From the NCBI GenBank assembly GCA_024687655.1, contig JAILEN010000086.1:1-52299 (forward strand): DNA of 52,299 nt. The letters run 5' to 3'. Source of the DNA: Lachnospiraceae bacterium. GTDB taxonomy: Bacteria; Bacillota; Clostridia; Lachnospirales; Lachnospiraceae. The notes under the pieces were generated by a model. It was not told where the DNA came from and did no database searches. It saw nothing but the letters and a program-made list of their open reading frames with translations. Shown here piece after piece: positions 44,264-51,487 of this stretch. Position 1 is the stretch's first letter; each line of letters starts with the position of its first letter. The position numbers and the translations under genes are program-made.

Positions 44264-45008
44264 GACGGTTTCCATCATAACGCCGGTGTATAATTCGGCG
44301 TCCACCCTCAGAGAGACCGTGGAGTCTGTCATGGCCCAGTACTATACTCACTGGGAGCTTTTACTGATAGATGACTGTTCCGCCGATGACAGCCGGGATG
44401 TCATGGAAAGCCTCTCGGCATCTGACAGCAGGATACACTGTCTGTACAATGAAAAAAACTCCGGGGTCGCCCTCACCAGGAATCATGGCATCAGGGAAGC
44501 CACAGGACGATATATAGCCTTTTTGGACAGCGACGACACCTGGGATGTGGACAAGCTGTCCCGCCAGCTGGAGTTTATGGAAAAGGTGGATTCTCCCTTT
44601 ACCTACACCTCCATCAGGATAATGGATGAGGACGGCAATCCCACGGGTAAGGAGCGGCATGTTCCCGATATGGTGGATTACAGGACTCTTTTGATGGGAG
44701 ATCCCATGCCCTGCCTTACTATTGTTATCGACACGGAGCGTATACCCAGGGAAAAGATATACATGCCCAATGTGCACCACGAGGACTATGCGGCATTTTT
44801 AAACTGCCTCAGAGACGGGGCGGTCGCAAGAGGGCTGGACGAGGTACTGGCCAGCTACAGGGTGAGCCGGAGGTCTGTCAGCGGCAACAAGCTTCGCACC
44901 GCCACCTGGCAGTGGAGGATACTCCGTGACCAGGAGGGACTGAGCCTGCCGATGGCATTTTATTATTTATGCACCTATGCCTTTCTTGCCATTAAAAAAA
45001 GATTGTAG
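44256..45008 (+). CDS. GT2 family glycosyltransferase
   Basis: 250 residues from the ATG at 44256; the upstream GTG-type extension runs into the previous gene. It begins VSIITPVYNSASTLRETVES, with IDDCSADDS and the metal-binding FLDSDDTW (Asp91-Asp94), then RNHGIREATGRYIA. This is the compact form typical of teichoic-acid and capsule enzymes. It is translationally coupled to the sugar transferase upstream and probably adds the second sugar to the same lipid-linked chain. Confidence 0.92.
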   Translation: MSETVSIITPVYNSASTLRETVESVMAQYYTHWELLLIDDCSADDSRDVMESLSASDSRIHCLYNEKNSGVALTRNHGIREATGRYIAFLDSDDTWDVDKLSRQLEFMEKVDSPFTYTSIRIMDEDGNPTGKERHVPDMVDYRTLLMGDPMPCLTIVIDTERIPREKIYMPNVHHEDYAAFLNCLRDGAVARGLDEVLASYRVSRRSVSGNKLRTATWQWRILRDQEGLSLPMAFYYLCTYAFLAIKKRL

Positions 45009-45012
45009 TGAT

Positions 45013-45032
45013 GTCATTCTGAGCGAAGCGAA
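45013..45032 (+). repeat. Half copy of the dispersed palindromic repeat
   Basis: GTCATTCTGAGCGAAGCGAA matches the right half of the repeat at 16307. It lies 10 nt before the next start codon, where no good ribosome site is visible. Confidence 0.6.
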
Positions 45033-45041
45033 AAAACGATC

Positions 45042-46157
45042 ATGAGTGTAAAACACATAGCAAAACAATATGTAAAAATGATTGTGCAGGGTTCCTACCT
45101 GCCTTCCATATATAAAAAAGCGGCGGCTTCACCCATAGACGAAAAAAAGGTGATCTTTGCCGATGCCCACAACCATTCCACCCCTTACAGCATGAGGAGG
45201 ATGGAGGATGCCTGCCGTGCGGCGGGCTTTCGTGTGGAGACCCATTACAGTGATTATCAAAAGGACGGCGTTGCCGCCACCTACCGCGCCATGCGGGAGT
45301 TCATGGAGTCCTATGCCACGGCCTCGGCAGTGGTGATAAGCGACACCTTTCTTCCCGTGGCCAGCTGCAAAAAGCGCCCCGAGACAAAGGTGGTGCAGCT
45401 CTGGCACGGAGCCGGAGCCCTGAAAAAATTCGGCTACGCCACCACCGATGATGTGCCGGCATATTATAAGGGCAATATCTATGAAAACTACAGTCTGATC
45501 ACAGTCAGCGGTGAGCCGGCGGTGGATCCCTTTGCCCTGTCCATGCGTGCAGAAAAGGGAGTGACCCGCCCCATTGGTGTCAGTCGTACTGACAACTATT
45601 TCGACGAGGACTACATGGCTGACATGAGGCAAAAGGTCCGTGCCGCCTATCCCGAAGCAGTGGGAAAAAAGGTGGCTCTCTACGCACCCACCTTCCGCGG
45701 CCATGCGGATGCCGCGGGGCTGGCTGAGCCTGAGGCCGTGGCAAAGAGACTGAGAAGCGAGCTGTCGGATGAATGGTATCTCATATCCAGCGCCCATCCC
45801 CACGCCAGAGGAAAGGGGGGCGACCACGGCATCTCATCATTTTGCACGGAGGAGCTGATGCTCATAGCGGACGTGCTGATAACCGATTATTCCTCCATTG
45901 TTTTTGACTATCTGTTTTTGCACCGCCCGGTGATACTCTATGCTCCCGACTACGAGAGCTTCGGCAGGCTAAGAGGCTTTTACACTCCCTATGAGGAGCT
46001 GCCGGGGAGGATAGTCACGGATCCGAGACAGCTTTCGGCCGCCATAAAAAGCGAGTGCGAAAACTATGACGATGCAAAAACAAGAGCCTATCTGGTTAAA
46101 TATCTGGGGGCCTGCGACGGCCATGCCACTGAGCGCATAGTGGAATACTTGAAATAA
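45042..46157 (+). CDS. CDP-glycerol glycerophosphotransferase family protein (TagF/TagB-like)
   Basis: 371 residues. Family motifs: VVQLWHGAGALKKFGY near 120, VALYAPTFRGHA, YLISSAHPHA, and the C-terminal ADVLITDYSSIVFDYLFLHR followed by VILYAPDYESF. Such enzymes add glycerol phosphate or other polyol phosphates to teichoic-acid-like chains. This suggests that the polymer made by the two preceding genes contains polyol phosphate. The ribosome site is poor because a repeat copy fills the gap. A promoter for the next gene overlaps its 3' end. Confidence 0.9.
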   Translation: MSVKHIAKQYVKMIVQGSYLPSIYKKAAASPIDEKKVIFADAHNHSTPYSMRRMEDACRAAGFRVETHYSDYQKDGVAATYRAMREFMESYATASAVVISDTFLPVASCKKRPETKVVQLWHGAGALKKFGYATTDDVPAYYKGNIYENYSLITVSGEPAVDPFALSMRAEKGVTRPIGVSRTDNYFDEDYMADMRQKVRAAYPEAVGKKVALYAPTFRGHADAAGLAEPEAVAKRLRSELSDEWYLISSAHPHARGKGGDHGISSFCTEELMLIADVLITDYSSIVFDYLFLHRPVILYAPDYESFGRLRGFYTPYEELPGRIVTDPRQLSAAIKSECENYDDAKTRAYLVKYLGACDGHATERIVEYLK

Positions 46158-46177
46158 GCACCTTTTTTGCTTATAAT
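46149..46177 (+). promoter_or_regulatory. Promoter for the NlpC/P60 gene
   Basis: TTGAAA (46149-46154) and TATAAT (46172-46177) have a 17-bp spacer. The -35 lies in the last codons of the upstream gene, and the start codon follows 30 nt after the -10. Confidence 0.75.
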
Positions 46178-46206
46178 TAATAGTTGTTTTGCTTACAGGA
46201 GAGCTT

Positions 46207-47397
46207 ATGAAGATCAGATATCTGAAAAAGAGAATGACAGCGGTCGCACTGGTGGCGGCCATGGCTCTGGGGATGTTAAGAGGGACCACTGCCGTAGCTA
46301 CCAGGAGCATCGATGAGATAAAGCAGGATAAAAGCGACCTCCAGCAGGAGATCAGTTCTTTGGATTCCGAGCTGGTGGATCTGCTGGCCGAGATCAACAA
46401 CATCACCTACGAGATCTCCCAGAACGAGCAGGAGATCGATGACTTAAAGTACGAGCTGAAGGAAGCCAAAAAGGCGGAAAAGAAGCAGTACAAATATATG
46501 AAAAAGCGCATGAAGGCCATGTACGAAAACGATCAGAAGAGCGTGGTCACCATGCTTTTGGAGTCAGGCAGCTTTTCCGATTTTCTCAATAAGATAGAAT
46601 ATGCCAATGCGGTTTATGAATACGACCAGCAGCTTCTCAACACCTACATAGGTGTCAGGGAGGAGATCAAGGAGATGGAGGTGGCTCTGGAAAAGGAGCA
46701 GGCCACTCTTCAGAGTGAAAAGAATTCCCTGGATTCCAAGCAGGCTTCCCTCAACAGCATGATATCCGCCAAGCGTTCCCAGATGGCGGATTTTGACAAG
46801 GAGCTGGACAAGGCCATTGAGCTGGCTGCCAGAAAGGCCGAGGAGGAGCGACTGGAAAAGGAACGCAAGCGTCAGGAAGCTCTGATGCGTCAGCAAGAGG
46901 AGCTGGCGAGACGCCAGGCCGAACAGGAGGCAGCTGAGGCTGAGGAAGATGATGGCGACGATGATGATGATTTCGACGATGAGGATGACGAGATAATAGA
47001 TGATGGCACAGGAGGCCAGGATCTCAATCCCAGCCCCGTCACGGGAGTCAGTGGGTCTGCAGTGGTGGCCTATGCCAATCAGTTTGTGGGCAACCCCTAC
47101 GTATGGGGCGGCAATTCCCTTACCAGCGGCTGTGACTGTTCCGGTTTTGTGGTACAGGTATATGCCAACTTTGGTATCAATCTGTCTGCATCCAGGAACT
47201 CCGCGGCACTCCGCTATGTGGGTAATGCAGTGAGTATCAACAACGTACAGCCCGGAGACATAGTCTGCTATCCCGGACACGTGGGAATATATGCCGGCGG
47301 CGGCACCATAGTGGAGGCTCAGAGCAGCCGCGCGGGCATTACCAACAACAGATCCATCTACTGTCATGACATTCTTGCCATCCGAAGGGTAGTATGA
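46207..47397 (+). CDS. PcsB-like coiled-coil NlpC/P60 peptidoglycan hydrolase
   Basis: 396 residues from the ATG at 46207 (CAGGAGAG just upstream). A signal peptide (about 1-30) is followed by a long coiled coil (about 35-250, for example KSDLQQEISSLDSELVDLLA), as in PcsB/CwlO. An acidic linker is nearly pure Asp/Glu (about 240-268). The NlpC/P60 domain has catalytic Cys311 (GCDCSGFV) and His358 (YPGHVGIYAGGG). Coiled-coil hydrolases of this type are usually held inactive until engaged by FtsEX-like partners. It probably cuts peptide stems during growth or division. It overlaps the next gene by 4 nt. Confidence 0.92.
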   Translation: MKIRYLKKRMTAVALVAAMALGMLRGTTAVATRSIDEIKQDKSDLQQEISSLDSELVDLLAEINNITYEISQNEQEIDDLKYELKEAKKAEKKQYKYMKKRMKAMYENDQKSVVTMLLESGSFSDFLNKIEYANAVYEYDQQLLNTYIGVREEIKEMEVALEKEQATLQSEKNSLDSKQASLNSMISAKRSQMADFDKELDKAIELAARKAEEERLEKERKRQEALMRQQEELARRQAEQEAAEAEEDDGDDDDDFDDEDDEIIDDGTGGQDLNPSPVTGVSGSAVVAYANQFVGNPYVWGGNSLTSGCDCSGFVVQVYANFGINLSASRNSAALRYVGNAVSINNVQPGDIVCYPGHVGIYAGGGTIVEAQSSRAGITNNRSIYCHDILAIRRVV

Positions 47398-48107
47398 TGA
47401 AACGGCAGTTTTCCGCCGCCTTCATATTTCGTGCGGCAGTATGGGCGGGCATCGCAACCCTCATCCTCTACATGGGAGTCCGGCATTACGGCACCATCCA
47501 GCCCATCGTCTATGAGGAGCATCTGGATGATGTGGCAGTTACTGTGGACGGGGATGACCTGACCCTGGGGGATCTGTCCTTTTACGTCCTCTACGAGGAG
47601 CAGACCGTGGAGACGGAGGCGGAGGTTTACAATAAAAAGAACACCAGGGACTTTTGGAATCTTCACGCCAACGGCATCTTTTTCAAATATGCCGCGAAAA
47701 AATATGTGATGGAAATGGCCATCCACGATCATCTTTTTTACAAGGGAGCCCTGGCAGAGGGGATAACTCTTTCTGAGGATGACAAAAAGGCCCTAAGGGA
47801 CAGCTATGGAGATTTTCTGGATGACCTCTTGCTTACGCAAAAGGATTCCGGATTATATGATGAAAAAAAGATATACGACACCATGGAGCAGATAGTATAC
47901 GCCGAGAAATACAGGGCGTATCTGGCAGAAAGGGACGATACCACCTACGCCGGTTACGGCTACGACGGACTGGATTATAAAAACTGGCTTCAGGACCATG
48001 AGGTTAAGATAAATGAAAGTATCTGGGGTCGTGTATCGGTAGGAGATAACAGCCTGACGCATAAGAGCGCCAGCGGGATCAACGGAGTGAGTTCAGATGA
48101 TGAATGA
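47394..48107 (+). CDS. Membrane-anchored protein with SurA/PrsA-like N-terminal features
   Basis: 237 residues, not firmly recognised. A transmembrane anchor (about 11-32) is followed by an extracellular part starting DVAVTVDGDDLTLGDLSFYV, which resembles the beginning of SurA/PrsA-type chaperone domains (strand, then a long helix). Helices follow with EGITLSEDDKKALRDSYGDF. No PPIase domain is present. It is coupled to the NlpC/P60 gene (ATGA) and overlaps map, so it could help fold or position the hydrolase. The function is unproven. Confidence 0.55.
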   Translation: MMKRQFSAAFIFRAAVWAGIATLILYMGVRHYGTIQPIVYEEHLDDVAVTVDGDDLTLGDLSFYVLYEEQTVETEAEVYNKKNTRDFWNLHANGIFFKYAAKKYVMEMAIHDHLFYKGALAEGITLSEDDKKALRDSYGDFLDDLLLTQKDSGLYDEKKIYDTMEQIVYAEKYRAYLAERDDTTYAGYGYDGLDYKNWLQDHEVKINESIWGRVSVGDNSLTHKSASGINGVSSDDE

Positions 48108-49026
48108 GAATTACGGTTGGCAGAAAAAGGGTGCTGCGGACACCCGGAGAAATGTGTTAAAGATCGGCAGGAACGATCCCTGCTGGTGTGGCAGCGGCCG
48201 CAAGTACAAGCAGTGTCACGAGAGAAACGACAAGAAGCTGGAGACCTTTGCCCTCCAGGGGAATACGGTTCCCAGCCATGAGCTGCTGAAGACCCCGGAG
48301 CAGATCGAGGGTATCAAAAAAAGTGCCGTCATCAACATGGCCTGCCTGGATGAGGTGGGCAAGAGGATACACATCGGCATGAGCACCCTGGAGATAGATG
48401 AGATAGTAAACGAGGTCACCTACGGTATGGGCGGTATACCCGCTCCTCTTAATTACGAGGGCTTTCCCAAGAGTGTGTGTACCTCGGTAAACGATCAGGT
48501 ATGTCACGGTATCCCCTCGGCGGACGTGATATTAAAGGACGGGGATATCATCAACGTGGACTGCTCCACCATACTGGACGGATATTTTTCGGACTCATCC
48601 CGCATGTTCATGCTGGGTGATGTAAAGCCGGAGACCAAAAAGCTGGTGGAGGTGGTAAAGGAGTGCTGTGATCTGGGACTGGCTGAGGTGAAGCCCTGGG
48701 GTTTTTTGGGCGACATGGCTCAGGTGGTCCATGAGCATGCTGAGGAAAACGGCTATTCCGTGGTCCGGGAGATCGGCGGACACGGAGTGGGACTGGAGTT
48801 CCATGAGGAGCCCTGGGTCAGCTATTGCTCTAACCGGGGCGAGGATATGCTCATGGTTCCCGGGATGATCTTTACCATCGAGCCCATGATAAACATGGGT
48901 ACGGCCCAGATCTTTACCGACAAGGAAAACGGATGGGAGGTCTACACCATGGACGGCCTGCCCTCCGCACAGTGGGAGTACCAGGTGCTGGTGACCGATG
49001 ACGGGTATGAGGTGATATCCTATTGA
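48097..49026 (+). CDS. map: Type I methionine aminopeptidase with SEC-C zinc motif
   Basis: 309 residues (ATG 48097 or 48100). The N-terminal extension has a SEC-C zinc motif, GRNDPCWCGSGRKYKQCHE (Cys29, Cys31, Cys40, His41), found in a subset of Firmicute enzymes and thought to aid ribosome binding. The catalytic domain has His137 (VCHGIPS), metal ligands Asp155 and Asp166 (NVDCSTILDGYFSDSS), His229 (GHGVGLEFHE), Glu262 (FTIEPM) and Glu294 (QWEYQVLVT). It removes the initiator Met from new proteins. It overlaps the preceding gene by 11 nt. Confidence 0.96.
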   Translation: MMNENYGWQKKGAADTRRNVLKIGRNDPCWCGSGRKYKQCHERNDKKLETFALQGNTVPSHELLKTPEQIEGIKKSAVINMACLDEVGKRIHIGMSTLEIDEIVNEVTYGMGGIPAPLNYEGFPKSVCTSVNDQVCHGIPSADVILKDGDIINVDCSTILDGYFSDSSRMFMLGDVKPETKKLVEVVKECCDLGLAEVKPWGFLGDMAQVVHEHAEENGYSVVREIGGHGVGLEFHEEPWVSYCSNRGEDMLMVPGMIFTIEPMINMGTAQIFTDKENGWEVYTMDGLPSAQWEYQVLVTDDGYEVISY

Positions 49027-49049
49027 TCCCTGTCATGCTGTGAGTGATA

Positions 49050-49134
49050 AGATTCTTCGTCAGGTTGAAGTCATCTCCGATGACTTCTTCAGGCTTCTGT
49101 CTCTGACAGAAGCTTCACCCTCCTCAGAATGCCG
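49050..49134. repeat. Two-hairpin repeat element, left copy (palindromic repeat family)
   Basis: It contains two perfect small hairpins: GAAGTCATC/GATGACTTC (49067-49075 and 49079-49087) and CTTCTGTC/GACAGAAG (49094-49101 and 49105-49112), each with a 3-nt loop. Outer ends resemble GATCCTTCG and CTCAGGATG of the repeat family. Bases 49064-49116 match 50455-50507 in inverted orientation at 52 of 53 positions. Confidence 0.88.
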
Positions 49135-49163
49135 CTCATTGTTTTTAGAATAAAAACAATGAG
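49135..49163. terminator. Perfect 12-bp hairpin after map
   Basis: CTCATTGTTTTT (49135-49146) pairs perfectly with 49152-49163 across a 5-nt loop (AGAAT). It lies between a two-hairpin repeat and a half repeat. It could end map transcription, but there is no T-run after the stem and the stem is AT-rich. Confidence 0.5.
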
Positions 49164-49175
49164 ATTCCCGTAAAT

Positions 49176-49200
49176 GTCATCCTGAGGGTCGCGAAGGATC
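49176..49200 (+). repeat. Right half of the palindromic repeat
   Basis: GTCATCCTGAGGGTCGCGAAG followed by GATC matches the half copy at 34098-34122 almost exactly. It lies 20 nt before the next start codon. Confidence 0.75.
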
Positions 49201-49219
49201 CTTACATAAGGTATTATTT

Positions 49220-50419
49220 ATGAGAATATTGATCCCCCACACAAGAGAATTATGCTACTATTCCGGCACCTTCTTTTTGGATCGCATCCAGGAGGGGCTG
49301 GAGTCCCGCGGCGCGGAGGTTATCCGACTGGAGATCCCCGACGACGATTTCTCATGTCTGGAGGAATATGCAGGGGAGAGCTTTGATGCCATCATAGATA
49401 TCAATTCCAAGCTCCCCAGACTGATCGACGATGAGGGGCGCTGCTTTTTGGATACTGTGGATGCTCCCTTTTTTAATTATCTGGTGGATCATCCCCTCTA
49501 TCATCATGGAGGGCTGGCGGTGGGCCTGGCACGATACCATGCCATCGGGGTGGACCGGCATCACTGCAGATATATGAGGGAGCACTATCCCGGGCTTTTA
49601 TCTGTGACCTGCCTGCCCATGGGAGGTACTCCTGCAGTGGCAGGGATACCCTTTGAAAATCGCGCCTTTGACTTTTTGTTTTCCGGTACCTACACTCCCG
49701 AGGAGGTTTTGGAGGAGAGGGCCTTTGGAGTCAGGAGCGAGCATGGGGAGAGCACCTATCAGCTCATGAGGGATCTCTATGATGCCTGGGATCCGAAAAA
49801 GTCCTCCATCGAGGAGGCTCTGGAGGGGCTCCTTTCCGATATATCATCGGTGGACGGGAGATCGAGACATGATCTCATCACCGGGGAGTACGAGGCCAGG
49901 GATGAGGCAGAGCTTTTAAACCGCCTCTACATAGTGGATCAGATGAAGAGAAATGAGCTTCGTGTCAGGACTTTGACGGAGGCTGCCGCCTGCGGTTATC
50001 CGCTGGCAATAATGGGAGAGGGCTGGGAAGAGACGGCTCTGGCATATGGCAAAAATGTCATGGTTTTGCCGCCTGCGGTCATGGAGCTTTCCTTTGAGAT
50101 ACTGACAAATGCAAAATGTATCATAGACATAGATCCCTTTTTCCATTGTGGTATGCACGATCGGGTCACATCGGCTCTGGCCAATTCCTGTGTATGTATT
50201 TCCGACATGTCGGATGAATTTGATTTTGAACTTACGGATGACAGGGAGCTGATCTACTATGGCCGCGGCAGGAGGTCCATCGGGGACGCCATCAGGATGG
50301 TGGCTGACAGGGACGCAGGAGAGCTGATGGAGATGGCTGCCGCAGGACACCGCCGCTGGGAGAGGGAGTACAGCTGGGACGTCCATGTACAAAAACTGAT
50401 GGATATAATAAAATCTTGA
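49220..50419 (+). CDS. CgeB/GT4-like glycosyltransferase
   Basis: 399 residues. It starts MRILIPHTRELCYYSGTFF, a Rossmann-like beginning. The second half has LTEAAACGYPLAIMGEGWEE, ILTNAKCIIDIDPFFHCGMH and RVTSALANSCVCISDMSDEF, resembling the donor-binding part of CgeB-type or DUF3880-containing family 1 glycosyltransferases. There is no signal or membrane segment. The gene stands alone between map and moxR and is flanked on both sides by copies of a 53-bp repeat in inverted orientation. The ribosome site is weak (TAAGG). The substrate is unknown. Confidence 0.65.
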   Translation: MRILIPHTRELCYYSGTFFLDRIQEGLESRGAEVIRLEIPDDDFSCLEEYAGESFDAIIDINSKLPRLIDDEGRCFLDTVDAPFFNYLVDHPLYHHGGLAVGLARYHAIGVDRHHCRYMREHYPGLLSVTCLPMGGTPAVAGIPFENRAFDFLFSGTYTPEEVLEERAFGVRSEHGESTYQLMRDLYDAWDPKKSSIEEALEGLLSDISSVDGRSRHDLITGEYEARDEAELLNRLYIVDQMKRNELRVRTLTEAAACGYPLAIMGEGWEETALAYGKNVMVLPPAVMELSFEILTNAKCIIDIDPFFHCGMHDRVTSALANSCVCISDMSDEFDFELTDDRELIYYGRGRRSIGDAIRMVADRDAGELMEMAAAGHRRWEREYSWDVHVQKLMDIIKS

Positions 50420-50436
50420 GCGAAGCGGGATCGTAC

Positions 50437-50521
50437 TGTCATCCTGAGCGGGATGAAGTTTCTGTCAGAGACAGAAGCCTGAAGAAGTCATCGGAGATGA
50501 CTTCAACCATGCGAAGGATCT
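50437..50521. repeat. Two-hairpin repeat element, right copy
   Basis: Bases 50455-50507 are the inverted copy of 49064-49116 with one mismatch, including both hairpins. The outer ends GTCATCCTGAG (50438-50448) and GCGAAGGATC (50511-50520) belong to the repeat family. It fills most of the space before moxR and is open in the moxR frame. Confidence 0.88.
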
Positions 50522-50535
50522 TAAAGGAGAAACTC

Positions 50536-51483
50536 ATGGGGGAGACAAAAAACATAAGCGATAATCTGCAAACACTTCGTGATCAGATCAACAAATATTT
50601 CGTAGGCAAGCCGGAGATAGTGGAGGACGTACTCTGCTGTTTTCTCGCCGGAGGCCATGTTCTTTTGGAGGATGTGCCCGGAGTAGGCAAGACTACTTTG
50701 GCGCGCACCTTCGCCGGAGCCCTGGGCCTTTCCTTCGGGCGCATCCAGTTTACACCGGATACCATGCCCACCGATGTTACAGGGCTTTGTGTCTACAATA
50801 TGAAAACCGGTGAGTTTGATTTTCGTCCCGGTGCCATCATGAAAAACATAGTCTTAGCCGACGAGCTCAACCGCACATCGCCAAAGACCCAGTCTGCACT
50901 TTTGGAGGCCATGGCTGAGGCGCAGGTTTCGGTGGACGGCAATATCATGCCCCTGCCCCGTCCCTTCATGGTCATAGCCACTCAGAATCCCGCCAGCTAT
51001 ACAGGCACCTATCCTCTGCCGGAGGCCCAGATGGACCGCTTTATGATGAGGCTTTCCATCGGCTATCCCGATGAGTCGGAGGAACTTCGCATGGTGCGCT
51101 CGCACATGGAGGGAGTGGATGACAGACAGGCTGCCCCTGTGCTTTCCGAGTCTGACGCGCAGGAGCTGATAAAAGCAGTGGAGGATGTCCGTATCAGTGA
51201 TGGTATCCTTTCCTACATGCAGCAGATCGCAGACGCCACCCGCAGGGACGGCTCCTTTTCCCTGGGGGTCAGTCCTCGTGGTCTCATCCATCTGATGCAG
51301 GCAGCCAGAGCCAGAGCGGTGTTATGCGGCAGGGACTACTGTCTCCCTGATGACGTAAAGCAGCTGGCAGTCAAGGTGCTGGCTCACAGACTGGTGCTCA
51401 CCACCGAGATGAAGCTGATGAAAAAGTCTGCGGCAGAGCTATTATATGCCCTGGTCCTGGGGATAAAGGTCCCCATGGAGTAG
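50536..51483 (+). CDS. MoxR-type AAA+ ATPase
   Basis: 315 residues from the ATG at 50536, with AAAGGAG 6 nt upstream. A longer in-frame reading from 50416 only translates the repeat element, so it is rejected. Walker A is VPGVGKTTLA (Lys52), Walker B is IVLADELNR (Asp109-Glu110), then ATQNPASYTGTYPLPEAQMD and the sensor region of MoxR proteins. MoxR ATPases act as chaperones that insert metal or activate von Willebrand-type proteins. The DUF58 gene directly after it is the usual partner. Confidence 0.94.
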   Translation: MGETKNISDNLQTLRDQINKYFVGKPEIVEDVLCCFLAGGHVLLEDVPGVGKTTLARTFAGALGLSFGRIQFTPDTMPTDVTGLCVYNMKTGEFDFRPGAIMKNIVLADELNRTSPKTQSALLEAMAEAQVSVDGNIMPLPRPFMVIATQNPASYTGTYPLPEAQMDRFMMRLSIGYPDESEELRMVRSHMEGVDDRQAAPVLSESDAQELIKAVEDVRISDGILSYMQQIADATRRDGSFSLGVSPRGLIHLMQAARARAVLCGRDYCLPDDVKQLAVKVLAHRLVLTTEMKLMKKSAAELLYALVLGIKVPME

Positions 51484-51487
51484 GCTC

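Noticed and set aside
49050-50521. Insertion sequence with 53-bp terminal repeats
   Set aside because: The gene between the repeats looks like a glycosyltransferase, with no transposase motif, and I found no target-site duplication.
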